Positions 15,858 through 23,810 of a DNA stretch of 31,433 nucleotides are shown one piece after another; position 1 is the stretch's first letter; each line of letters opens with the position of its first letter. The stretch comes from Spirochaetota bacterium (GTDB taxonomy: Bacteria > Spirochaetota > Spirochaetia > Treponematales > Treponemataceae). The notes under the pieces are model-generated. The model searched no databases. It had not been told where the DNA came from and saw only the letters and a list, made by a program, of their open reading frames with translations. A program made the translations under genes and the position numbers. The stretch covers positions 1 to 31,433 of the forward strand of contig JAEWSQ010000027.1 of NCBI GenBank assembly GCA_023398165.1, given 5' to 3'.

Positions 15858-17681
15858 ATGCAGACACTTGTTGATCTTGGTTTATATACTTTTCCTGCAC
15901 TCTTAGGCAATTCAGTTAGGAAATTCGGAAAAAGAAAAGCTCTCGGATTAGTCGACGGTGAAGTCATAACGTACAACGAGTTGTTGAATCGTTCTGTTAT
16001 TGTTTCAGATTTGTTGCGGAGCCTGGGTTTCCAAAAAGGTGATAAAGCAGCACTCTATAGTACCAGTATGCCGAATTGGGGTGCGGCGTATTTTGGAATA
16101 GTGGATTCAGGTTTTATAGCTGTACCCCTTCTTCCCGATTTTTCAATAACTGAAGTTGAATCTATTCTCATTCATGCAGAAGTGAAAGTTCTATTTGTAT
16201 CAGAAAAGATGGCTCCTCGCCTGAATTCCCTCAGCAATGATATTCTTCCCGTAATTATTTCGCTGAATGATTTTACAATTCTTAGAAAGGAGGGGAAATT
16301 TAAAGCTCTGTCCCTCTATTCTACTCCGGAAGGAGAGCTTAAAGCTCTGTCCCTCCATTCTACCCCGGAAGGAGAGCTTAAAGCTCTGTCCCTCCATTCT
16401 ACTCCGGAAGGAGAGCTTAAAGCTCTGTCCCTGAATATCTTAAATGAACAGGTTCAAAACGTGCAGGAAGATGATATTGCTTCCATAATCTATACCTCAG
16501 GTACAACAGGACGTTCAAAAGGCGTCATGTTGACCCATAAAAACATTATAGTGAATGCTGTTCAATGCCAGACAGTTCAGCGTGTACATAAAAGAGACAG
16601 TTGTTTATCATTTTTACCTCTTTCACATGTGTATGAGTTTACTATAGGATTTGTTATGCAGATGCTTAACGGCAGTATAGTATACTATTTAGGCCGTCCG
16701 CCGGCTGTCTCAAGCCTTTTACCTGCTTTTAAGAAAATAAGACCGACTCTTGTTTTAAGTGTGCCGATGATCATGGAGAAGATATATAAAAATAAAGTTT
16801 TACCGCAGCTTACAAAAAATGACAGGATGAAGAAACTGTATTCTATCCCCTTTTTTAGAAAAATACTGCATCGAGCCGCAGGAAAATCATTAAATAAGAC
16901 GTTTGGCAGAAGAATAAAGTTTTTCGGCATTGGAGGCGCCAAGGTTGATACTGATGTTGAACTCTTTATGAAAGAAGCCGGTTTTAAATATGCTATAGGA
17001 TACGGATTAACGGAGACGTCACCTCTGTTAGCCGGTTCAGGACCGAAAATCACAATGCCCGGAACTGTTGGCCCGGTATTGGAAGGCGTTAGTCTTGCAA
17101 TTCTGAATCCTGACCCTGATACGGGAATCGGGGAGATTGTTGCTAAAGGTGACAATATTATGAAAGGATATTACAAGGATCCGGAATTAACAGCATCAGT
17201 TTTTACGACGAAGGAAGACAATATAGGGGAAGGCTGGTTCAAAACAGGCGACCTGGGAATTCTCGATAAAAAAAATAGACTATCAATTAAGGGCAGACTT
17301 AAAAATATGATTCTAAACTCCGCAGGTGAAAATATTTACCCGGAAGATATTGAGTTTGTACTGAATCAGCATCCCTTTGTTATGGAATCTCTCGTAATTG
17401 AGGATAATAATGGTCTTACCGCTCTTGTTCAGCTCGATGAAGAAAAACTCGCACAGAAGCATCAGGAAACACTGCTTGAGAAAGCCGGGAATGCTCTGAC
17501 TGATATTAAAGACGATATTCTGTATTTTCAGGAAGATATTTTGTCTGAAATACAGTTTTTTGTTAATCAGAAAGTCAGTAAAATATCTAAGCTGAATGCA
17601 GTAAAATATATAAAAGAATTTGAAAAGACTGCCAGTCAGAAGATTAAACGCTATCTGTATACTGCGAAAAAAGATCAATAA
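15858..17681 (+). CDS. Long-chain acyl-CoA synthetase (AMP-forming) with internal tandem repeat
   Basis: This enzyme activates fatty acids to acyl-CoA through an acyl-adenylate, probably at the inner face of the membrane. Signature segments are IIYTSGTTGRSKG (residues about 210-222), GYGLTETSPLL, GWFKTGDLG and the C-terminal GRLKNMILNSAGENIYPEDIE region. The catalytic lysine near the end is probably in VSKISKLNAVKYIKEF. The start is ATG 15858 behind AGGGG. Between the N-terminal subdomain and the ATP motif (residues 149-192) the protein carries a 13-residue repeat of the type KALSLHSTPEGEL, three and a bit copies, encoded by a 39-bp DNA repeat containing the dispersed 12-mer. This looks like an inserted linker. 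The last 38 bases overlap the end of the convergent murD. Confidence 0.92.
   Translation: MQTLVDLGLYTFPALLGNSVRKFGKRKALGLVDGEVITYNELLNRSVIVSDLLRSLGFQKGDKAALYSTSMPNWGAAYFGIVDSGFIAVPLLPDFSITEVESILIHAEVKVLFVSEKMAPRLNSLSNDILPVIISLNDFTILRKEGKFKALSLYSTPEGELKALSLHSTPEGELKALSLHSTPEGELKALSLNILNEQVQNVQEDDIASIIYTSGTTGRSKGVMLTHKNIIVNAVQCQTVQRVHKRDSCLSFLPLSHVYEFTIGFVMQMLNGSIVYYLGRPPAVSSLLPAFKKIRPTLVLSVPMIMEKIYKNKVLPQLTKNDRMKKLYSIPFFRKILHRAAGKSLNKTFGRRIKFFGIGGAKVDTDVELFMKEAGFKYAIGYGLTETSPLLAGSGPKITMPGTVGPVLEGVSLAILNPDPDTGIGEIVAKGDNIMKGYYKDPELTASVFTTKEDNIGEGWFKTGDLGILDKKNRLSIKGRLKNMILNSAGENIYPEDIEFVLNQHPFVMESLVIEDNNGLTALVQLDEEKLAQKHQETLLEKAGNALTDIKDDILYFQEDILSEIQFFVNQKVSKISKLNAVKYIKEFEKTASQKIKRYLYTAKKDQ
16301..16431 (+). 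repeat. 39-bp tandem repeat array inside the acyl-CoA ligase gene
   Basis: Units begin at 16301, 16340, 16379 and 16418, so the period is exactly 39 bp; the last unit is partial. Each unit starts with TAAAGCTCTGTCCCT and continues through an ATTCTAC(T/C)CCGGAAGGAGAGCT segment. Differences are single bases only. The period is a multiple of three, so the frame is kept (KALSL...STPEGEL). Confidence 0.95.
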
Positions 17682-19194
17682 CACTTTTTTTAAACGTGCT
17701 GCCCCGGTCAAATTCATTTAAAAACATTCCGAATGAAGTTGCTCCAGGGGAAAAGACAACAATTTCCTCTCTTTCTGCTTCATTGTAGTTCTTTTCAAGT
17801 GTTTCTTTTAACGCTGCAAGAAGTTCATGTACACTTGAGAACGGACCATGGTAGGGGATAGACCGTTTATCAAGAAGTGGTATTAATTTATCTGTTCCGG
17901 TTCCTGCAAGACAAAAAAGAGATTTTGCTTTATCTGCACATTGGGCAAGCGGCTGGAAATCGAGTATTTTATCAGTTCCGCCGCAAATGAGATGAACCGG
18001 TGACGTAAATGAATCAAGTGCGGCAGCCGCTGCTTCCGGGACTGTTGCTGCCGAATCGTTATAAAACAAGACCTTTTTATTCTTCCCCTGTTCCCAGATA
18101 TGGAAAAATTCAAGTCTATGAGGAATACCGGGGAACCCCGCCATAATAGATTGGATTTTTTCAGGTTTTACACCCATAAGTTGAAGAACTAATGCCGCAT
18201 TGAGTACATTTTCCCTCATATGCTGACCGGGAACGCATAAATCTTTGAGAATAAGGCAGGGATTTGAAGCAGTTTTTTTAAGCTCTGTCCCCGAAAGTGA
18301 AAATCCTTCACTTTGAGGGACAGAGCTCCAGCCGAAACCTTCTTCATCGAGCCATACACCTTGAGTATCCGGGTTATTAAAAGCTTTTTTACCATACCGC
18401 ACAACGGTACCTTTCGTCTCATGTGCGAAAATATTTCCCCACGGATCATCATACGCACAGATGGTAATATCAGGTGAAGACTGAGCGGCGTAAATCAATT
18501 TTTTATCAGCTACATAGGCTTCCATCGAACCATACCAGTTCTGGTGATCCGGGACAATTTTTGTTATAACTGATATCAGCGGTTTCAAAATGCCTCTTCC
18601 CCGTAAATCGGCAAGCTGCCAGCTTGAAAGCTCAAGGACGACGGGTGTGGTTTTTGATGTTTGATGAAGGAAGGTAAGGGGACTTACGGTAATATTCCCT
18701 CCCAGAAAGGCGGTAAATCCTGCTTTACAAAGTCCGTAATGTATAGCACTCACGGTAGAGGACTTTCCCTTGCTGCCGGTTACTGCAATTATTGGAGCCT
18801 CGGTGAACCGTAAAAAGATTGATATATCAGTTTCAATATGTTTTGCCTCCGCAAGAAAGCGGTTATGTTCAAATTTAACCCCGGGGTTTTTAATTACAAC
18901 ATCGGCATTTTGAAAGTCGTCAATAGTATGCTTCCCTAAAACATAACGGATACGGCTTTGATCGATTTCGGGATCATTGTTTAGAGAATCGAGAGTGCTT
19001 TTAAGCTGTTCCTCAGTTTTCATGTCGGTGATAGTTAGATATGCGCCGTGTTTCGAAAAAAAACGGGCTGAAGCTTCTCCTCCGCCATTTAAGCCGAGTC
19101 CCATTATGGTAACTTTTTTATTTTTTATATCCTGCAAAGATTGAAAAAAACACGCGGCCGGATAAACGTGTTGATTTGTATAACTATCAGTCAT
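17644..19194 (-). CDS. murD: UDP-N-acetylmuramoylalanine--D-glutamate ligase
   Basis: MurD adds D-glutamate to UDP-MurNAc-L-alanine in the cytoplasm. The protein has the ATP P-loop TGSKGKSS (139-146), an ELSSWQL segment, HQNWYGSMEAYVADK, the NDSAATVPEAAAAAL block and CGGTDK, all family features. At 516 residues it is longer than the usual 440-460. Part of the excess is residues about 290-305, encoded by a 47-bp palindrome with a dispersed 12-mer at each end. ATG 19194 overlaps the stop of the dapF-like gene as ATGA, with AAGGAG upstream, so translation is coupled. It is the last gene of the murE-ddl-dapF-like-murD operon, and its end overlaps the convergent acyl-CoA ligase by 38 bp. The stop-proximal region has no clear terminator. 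Confidence 0.94.
   Translation of the reverse strand: MTDSYTNQHVYPAACFFQSLQDIKNKKVTIMGLGLNGGGEASARFFSKHGAYLTITDMKTEEQLKSTLDSLNNDPEIDQSRIRYVLGKHTIDDFQNADVVIKNPGVKFEHNRFLAEAKHIETDISIFLRFTEAPIIAVTGSKGKSSTVSAIHYGLCKAGFTAFLGGNITVSPLTFLHQTSKTTPVVLELSSWQLADLRGRGILKPLISVITKIVPDHQNWYGSMEAYVADKKLIYAAQSSPDITICAYDDPWGNIFAHETKGTVVRYGKKAFNNPDTQGVWLDEEGFGWSSVPQSEGFSLSGTELKKTASNPCLILKDLCVPGQHMRENVLNAALVLQLMGVKPEKIQSIMAGFPGIPHRLEFFHIWEQGKNKKVLFYNDSAATVPEAAAAALDSFTSPVHLICGGTDKILDFQPLAQCADKAKSLFCLAGTGTDKLIPLLDKRSIPYHGPFSSVHELLAALKETLEKNYNEAEREEIVVFSPGATSFGMFLNEFDRGSTFKKSVIDLFSQYTDSV
18281..18327. repeat. 47-bp palindrome in murD with the dispersed 12-mer at both ends
   Basis: Two 21-base arms (18281-18301 and 18307-18327) are complementary at 19 positions around a five-base loop. 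Each outer end is AGCTCTGTCCC read inward. The element is in frame within murD and adds residues of the type WSSVPQ...GTELKK. The architecture matches REP doublets (REPIN/BIME). Confidence 0.9.
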
Positions 19195-20084
19195 TGACTG
19201 CTCCTTGTCTCAAAAAACCCTTCAAATATGTAAGCTCCGCTTGCTACGGCGGATAATTCGTTTGTTTCTGAATCCCAAAGAATTGTTATTTTCCGGGAAT
19301 TATCAATATCTTCGCTGAGTTTTGTCTGCTGCACAGCGAGGGAGGGATTGCCTTTTTCAAATACACATACCGCAGCAGTTTCAGAAGCACCTGATAGCAC
19401 TGAAGAAACAAGAGCAGCTGCTGCGCTTGCTGTTGAAGTTGATATTCCTCTTTTTAGTGTTCTTATTGAAAGGGTTTCTCTTGTTATGGTTCGTGAAAAT
19501 ACGAGGTATACGCGTTTACCTGAAAAGTTATTTTTTATTTTACTGTAAAATTTAAAAAAGGTATCTGCTCTTGTTACCGAAGGATGAGCACATAAAATAT
19601 CAGAATGTATATGAAACGCGGATACGCATACCGGCTTATTTTCAATGGTAAAGTTTTCAACCGTGCCTGAAGAATTTTGGGTTACCGCCATTCCAGTTGT
19701 GAGCAGATAAGGAATGCCGAGAGAAAGATTGAACTCTCGTGCGGAGATAATTTTTAAAGCTCTGTCCCCGCGCATGGTTTTGAATACTACCGAGTTCTCT
19801 CCATTTGGTGCACGAATAATTTTTCCTGAATCAAAAGCAAATCTTGCGGCACAAAAAAGACCGTCGAGGCTTTCGGAAATTTCTTCTCCTGACGGCTGGA
19901 AAAAACGCAGTTCATTGTCTTTTGAGAGATATAAACAGGCAGAGGCGCCTATCCCATAACGCCTGTCACACATTTGCTTGGCTATTTCTCCAAATTTGGA
20001 CGGGTGAATATCAGGATATTCAGAAAGATCAATGAGAATAAAGCCGTTTCCTCCTAATTGAAGCTTGTAAAAGCGTACTCTCAT
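19191..20084 (-). CDS. DapF-like protein lacking both catalytic cysteines
   Basis: This 297-residue protein aligns with diaminopimelate epimerase: FYKLQLGGNGFILIDL at the N-terminus, RRYGIGA (41-47), a GEEISES...FCAARF segment (66-82) and KRGISTSTASAAAA (211-224). In DapF the two active-site cysteines lie in the Cys-Gly-Asn-Gly-x-Arg-Cys motif and in the Ala-Cys-Gly-x-Gly-Ala motif. In ungapped alignment these positions are Ser72 and Ser220. Epimerisation by the usual two-base thiol mechanism is therefore unlikely. It lies between ddl and murD, coupled to murD by an ATGA overlap. Treponemes are known to use ornithine in place of diaminopimelate, so a DapF-derived protein may have another role here. 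A 12-mer copy (19758-19768) encodes GDRA. The start ATG has AGGAG ten bases upstream. Confidence 0.8.
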   Translation of the reverse strand: MRVRFYKLQLGGNGFILIDLSEYPDIHPSKFGEIAKQMCDRRYGIGASACLYLSKDNELRFFQPSGEEISESLDGLFCAARFAFDSGKIIRAPNGENSVVFKTMRGDRALKIISAREFNLSLGIPYLLTTGMAVTQNSSGTVENFTIENKPVCVSAFHIHSDILCAHPSVTRADTFFKFYSKIKNNFSGKRVYLVFSRTITRETLSIRTLKRGISTSTASAAAALVSSVLSGASETAAVCVFEKGNPSLAVQQTKLSEDIDNSRKITILWDSETNELSAVASGAYIFEGFFETRSSQ

Positions 20085-20136
20085 TATGCAGTTTCTCCTG
20101 AATGTTGAATTATTGACAAATCCTTCCGTAATAAAG

Positions 20137-21249
20137 CTACCGGCTGGTTTTCAGCATGTTCCGGTTTTTAAAACGGTCAAGGGCAAGCGCGAATAAGTGC
20201 TCTATCAGTTCCGGATATGTGAGTCCTTCTGCTTCGCACATTTTGGAAAACATGCTGATAGACGTAAAACCCGGAATTGTGTTAATTTCATTTAACAACA
20301 TTTCCCCGGTTTTTTTATCAAGAAAAAAATCTATCCGTGATAATCCGCTGGCATCCACAGCTTTATATGCTTTTATGGCAATGTCCTTAATTTTTACGGT
20401 CTCTTCTTTAGTCAGTTTAGCAGGAATCAGCAGGGCTGCCCCTTCAGGATCGATATATTTAGCCTCATAATCGTAGAACTCATGCCTTGGAATGACCTCT
20501 CCCGGTACATATGCTTTTGGCTCATAATTTCCGGTCACGGAACATTCAATTTCTCTTGCACTGATAAAGGGTTCAATTAAGATTTTCTCATCCCATAAAA
20601 AAGCTTCAGTCAAGGATTTTTCTAAAGAAGCTCTGTCCCCCGCTTTCGAGGCTCCTACGGAACTTCCTGCGCAGCAGGGTTTTACAAACAATGGATATCC
20701 GAACTGCTGCTCAGCATTCTGTAAAAGCTTGTTTTTGTCAGTATCGTTTAAAATATCACCTTTTTTTATACAAACGAAGGGTACAGCGGGGAGGTTTTCT
20801 GACAGCCAAACCTGTTTCGTTTTTTCTTTATCCATTGTAAGTGAACTTGACATGACTCCGCAGCCGACATATGGTACTTGAGCCATTTCAAATAGACCCT
20901 GAACAGTACCGTCTTCACCAAAAGTGCCGTGTAGAACGGGAAAGACTATATCACAAGTGATATATGAAGTTCCACAAGAAGAAATACAGATAAAAGCTCT
21001 GTCCCTCTTGCCCCCTGGTAAAATGGAAACCTGTTGATCTGTCTTTTCTACTCTTAATATAGCACTTTTATCAGTTCTGATTTTTTCAATTTGTTTGTTA
21101 TCCTGTAGAAACCAGGAACCGGTTTTTGTTATTCCTATCAGAATCAACGAATGTTTTGAAGTATTTACATTTCTTACCACAGAAGAAGCGGATAAAAGTG
21201 AAACTTCATGTTCTCCGCTCATTCCCCCGTATATTATTACAATGTTCAT
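20137..21249 (-). CDS. ddl: D-alanine--D-alanine ligase
   Basis: Ddl makes the D-Ala-D-Ala dipeptide for the peptidoglycan stem. The 370-residue ATP-grasp protein has GGMSGEHEVSLLSASSV (substrate loop with Glu and Ser), DIVFPVLHGTFGEDGTVQG, the central VKPCCAGSSVG phosphate loop, EIECSVTGN, IDFFLD and LLNEINTIPGFTSISMF (metal-binding Glu and Asn). The start is ATG 21249, four bases after the murE stop. It is in operon with murE, the dapF-like gene and murD. Two 12-mer copies (20629-20639 and 20995-21005) encode GDRA and RDRA; the second falls in a variable segment before DIVFPVLHG. Confidence 0.95.
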   Translation of the reverse strand: MNIVIIYGGMSGEHEVSLLSASSVVRNVNTSKHSLILIGITKTGSWFLQDNKQIEKIRTDKSAILRVEKTDQQVSILPGGKRDRAFICISSCGTSYITCDIVFPVLHGTFGEDGTVQGLFEMAQVPYVGCGVMSSSLTMDKEKTKQVWLSENLPAVPFVCIKKGDILNDTDKNKLLQNAEQQFGYPLFVKPCCAGSSVGASKAGDRASLEKSLTEAFLWDEKILIEPFISAREIECSVTGNYEPKAYVPGEVIPRHEFYDYEAKYIDPEGAALLIPAKLTKEETVKIKDIAIKAYKAVDASGLSRIDFFLDKKTGEMLLNEINTIPGFTSISMFSKMCEAEGLTYPELIEHLFALALDRFKNRNMLKTSR

Positions 21250-21253
21250 TTTA

Positions 21254-22996
21254 TTAACCTTCTTTATAACCTATTTCTGAGAGAGCGGATTCAGCTTCTG
21301 TAATCTCGTCATACGGCATACTATAGTCGGAATATAATATAGAATTTTCATGTGCTTTGCCGAGCAGCAGTACAATATCATCTTTACCGGCTAATGAAAA
21401 TGCCTTTCTGATTGCTGCGGGGCGATCCGGAATGATGAAGAGAGAGGAAGGGGATGCATCGTTTCGCAGCTCTGTCCCCGGAGGAATTGAATAATTGTAA
21501 GGATTACGGCACCCTTGTGCTATCATCTCCAAAAGCTCCACAGAATCCTCATCCCTTGGATCTTCATCTGTTAAAATAATAATTTCACTATATGCAGCAG
21601 CTATTGCTCCTTGTTCAGGCCTTTTTTGAATATCCCTATTTCCACCTGATCCGAAAAGAGAAATAATTTTGCCTTTAGCTCTGTCCCTGATAGGAGGAAA
21701 AATTGTTTGAAACGATGAAGGTGTATGTGCATAATCTACTAATACTTCGAAAGGCTGTCCCCTCGTGATTTCAGTCATTCTCCCTTTAACGGGTATTAGT
21801 TTTAAAGCTGAGTCTGTAAAATCTGATATAGGTTTGTGAAGAATTTTTGACACAATTATCAATGCAGCCATCATATTATATACATTAAAAGCTCCTGGAA
21901 GAGGAATAAAAAACTTTGCCGGCTGTGGTAAGAATTCCTCTCCCCTCAGTTCAAATGAATTCCCCTCTTTTTCGGGAATAATTGCATGTCCTTCAAGACA
22001 AGGCAGTCCGCTCTTTGCAGGAATTTCGCTCTTCCCACCTGCCTTTCCGAAGGTTGTAAATGCATATACCGGTTTAGATGTTTCTTGTGAAAATGAACGT
22101 GCAATTCGATCTTCTTCATTGACAACACCGAAGGATGGGATGATCGTTTTATTCCCGTTAATAACTTTTTCATGAGAATAAAGGTCTAAATATCTAAATA
22201 AATTGGCCTTATCATTGGCATATTGAGTATGAGTACCGTGAAATTCAATGTGCTCATGTGTAACATTCATCACAGCAACAGCATCGTAAATTATATTTCC
22301 GCATCTATTTGTTTTCCTTGAAAGACCATGTGATGATGATTCAATAACTGCATATTCACATCCGTTTTGAACCATATGAAAGAGCTTTTCTTGTATGATA
22401 GGAGATTCGGGCGTTGTTTGATGTTCAGGATTATCTATAGCTCTGTCCCCGAGGGAGTACTGAACTGTTGAAATGAAACCAGTTTTTATCCCGGAAGCTT
22501 GAAGTAATTGCCAAATGAGAGAAACAGTAGTACTCTTGCCTTCTGTTCCTGTAACGCCAATAACACCAAGTTTTGAAGATGGATTATCGAAGAAAGCATC
22601 TGCTACAGGAGCCATCGCGAACCGGGAATCCTTAACTTTTATAAAAATAACGGGACCAAACATGGTTTTTAAATCAGTATCAGGAGTTAATGATGTTCCC
22701 ATATTTGCAGTTCCAAGACATCGGTTGATTGTTTCGAATTGTGATGCTGCCACTAGTGCTTCTTTGGGAAGTTGATCCTGATAAATAACTGCAGAGGCTC
22801 CTTTTTCAATAGCTTTAGCTATGAAAGCATTACCATGAATATGTGTTCCTGGTAATGCGAAAAAGAGTGAACCGAGTTTTACTTTTCTTGAGTCAAATGC
22901 CAGCGAAGTAATAATAGGATTCATTGTTGAATTAGAGATAGAATCATACTCAATATGTTTTAATAAATCGCATATGTGTTTGTACATGACACTCAT
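21254..22996 (-). CDS. murE: UDP-N-acetylmuramyl-tripeptide synthetase
   Basis: MurE adds the third amino acid to UDP-MurNAc-L-Ala-D-Glu. It shows the N-terminal DSRKVKLGSLFFALPG segment, the P-loop VTGTEGKSTT, NPEHQTTPE, ESSSHGL, the VDYAHTP and GGNRDIQKRP blocks, and LTDEDPRDED, which aligns with the substrate-specificity DNPR motif of diaminopimelate-adding enzymes but has an extra acidic residue. Treponemal peptidoglycan is known to contain ornithine, so the added residue is uncertain. ATG 22996 is chosen; ATG 22987 or a TTG at 23023 are alternatives, none with a clear ribosome-binding site. It is the first gene of the cell-wall operon. It has three exact 12-mer copies (encoding GTEL, RDRA and GDRA); the GTEL copy sits in a stretch that looks longer than in other MurE proteins. 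Confidence 0.93.
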   Translation of the reverse strand: MSVMYKHICDLLKHIEYDSISNSTMNPIITSLAFDSRKVKLGSLFFALPGTHIHGNAFIAKAIEKGASAVIYQDQLPKEALVAASQFETINRCLGTANMGTSLTPDTDLKTMFGPVIFIKVKDSRFAMAPVADAFFDNPSSKLGVIGVTGTEGKSTTVSLIWQLLQASGIKTGFISTVQYSLGDRAIDNPEHQTTPESPIIQEKLFHMVQNGCEYAVIESSSHGLSRKTNRCGNIIYDAVAVMNVTHEHIEFHGTHTQYANDKANLFRYLDLYSHEKVINGNKTIIPSFGVVNEEDRIARSFSQETSKPVYAFTTFGKAGGKSEIPAKSGLPCLEGHAIIPEKEGNSFELRGEEFLPQPAKFFIPLPGAFNVYNMMAALIIVSKILHKPISDFTDSALKLIPVKGRMTEITRGQPFEVLVDYAHTPSSFQTIFPPIRDRAKGKIISLFGSGGNRDIQKRPEQGAIAAAYSEIIILTDEDPRDEDSVELLEMIAQGCRNPYNYSIPPGTELRNDASPSSLFIIPDRPAAIRKAFSLAGKDDIVLLLGKAHENSILYSDYSMPYDEITEAESALSEIGYKEG

Positions 22997-23042
22997 TTTA
23001 TACTGAATTCGTTCATCATACAAGTAAAATGCACAAAACGGA

Positions 23043-23053
23043 GGGACAGAGCT
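23043..23053 (-). repeat. Dispersed 12-mer copy just upstream of the RAYT gene
   Basis: GGGACAGAGCT on the plus strand, preceded by A, lies 56 bases before the chosen RAYT start and about 50 bases from the murE start. RAYT genes are characteristically flanked by the REP sequences they act on. No second exact copy was found immediately downstream of the gene. Confidence 0.9.
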
Positions 23054-23109
23054 TATTAAAAAAAATAGTATTAGTGAAAAATACCACTATTCTGTCTATA
23101 AACATAGGT

Positions 23110-23631
23110 ATGAGAAAGAATCGCCAATTACAGCAAGGGGCTGTGTACCATGTAACTGCACGGATAAATAATAAAGAAATGCTGCTGGAATCAAAACAAA
23201 TGAAAATACTCTTTCAGAAAATATTAGTTAGGGCAAAAAAGAAGTATAAATTTACTATTGAAAACTTTGTTATCATGGGAAATCATTACCACATTATTAT
23301 TAGACCTATGAAAAATGAGTCATTATCTTGCATAATGCAGTGGATTATGAGTGTCTTTGCTATGAATGCAAATAAAAAACTGTCAAGAACAGGGCACCTC
23401 TGGGGCGAACGGTTTTATTCACGTATTTTACGGACGCTCTATCAATATTTGATTGTAAAAACTTATATTGATGAGAATCCTATATCAGCGGGTTTAGTAC
23501 ATCCATATGAACTATGGATGTACAGCGGTAAATATCAGAAATATATTAGATCAAGAAAAATTATTGATGAAGAGCCTGTATTTGTAAAATTAGTATATAC
23601 AAAAACAATCAGTATGGCGTTATGTTTTTAA
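23110..23631 (+). CDS. REP-associated tyrosine transposase (RAYT, Y1/HUH family)
   Basis: This 173-residue protein resembles the IS200/IS605-related single-strand transposases linked to REP elements. The N-terminus GAVYHVTARINNKEMLL is the usual RAYT opening. The HUH metal motif is His59-Tyr60-His61 in IMGNHYHIIIRP, and the conserved GHLWGERFYSR block follows. The candidate nucleophile is Tyr119 in TYIDENPISAGL. ATG 23110 is chosen by family N-terminus; an upstream TTG reading from 23029 would translate the dispersed 12-mer (23043-23053) into the protein, which seems unlikely. The gene stands alone between the divergent murE and iorA. RAYTs are domesticated, usually single-copy enzymes that mobilise short palindromic repeats; the AGCTCTGTCCCY family is the obvious candidate substrate here. 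Activity is not shown. Confidence 0.88.
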   Translation: MRKNRQLQQGAVYHVTARINNKEMLLESKQMKILFQKILVRAKKKYKFTIENFVIMGNHYHIIIRPMKNESLSCIMQWIMSVFAMNANKKLSRTGHLWGERFYSRILRTLYQYLIVKTYIDENPISAGLVHPYELWMYSGKYQKYIRSRKIIDEEPVFVKLVYTKTISMALCF

Positions 23632-23755
23632 GCGCTCCCCTGGTAATCATTTGAGTCCTGCCGTAAGTTTTATTCATATTTTCACCATTTAAGAAGGGAT
23701 TTGCATATCAGTGTCAATGCCGGTTAAGCCTGTATCCTTTTTTAAATTCTGAGCC

Positions 23756-23784
23756 TTTACACCATTTACCTCTCTTGATATACT
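23756..23784 (+). promoter_or_regulatory. Sigma70 promoter of the iorAB-paaK operon
   Basis: TTTACA (23756-23761) and TATACT (23779-23784) lie exactly 17 bp apart, with an upstream TG at the -10. The ATG follows about 27 bases later, behind AGGAT. Confidence 0.65.
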
Positions 23785-23810
23785 TGAAGAAATTAAGATG
23801 AGGATAAAAG

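Noticed and set aside
16301..16431. CRISPR-like array
   Set aside because: The whole 39-bp unit repeats, with no unique spacers, and it is in frame inside a gene. No cas genes are present.
21750..21760. GGCTGTCCCC as a further dispersed repeat copy
   Set aside because: It lacks the AGCT start. A similar GGCTGTCCCC in iorA near 24942 encodes the ordinary conserved Gly-Cys-Pro-His motif.
23029..23109. N-terminal extension of the RAYT protein from a TTG codon
   Set aside because: It would translate the repeat copy and precede the family's normal N-terminus; it has no convincing ribosome-binding site.
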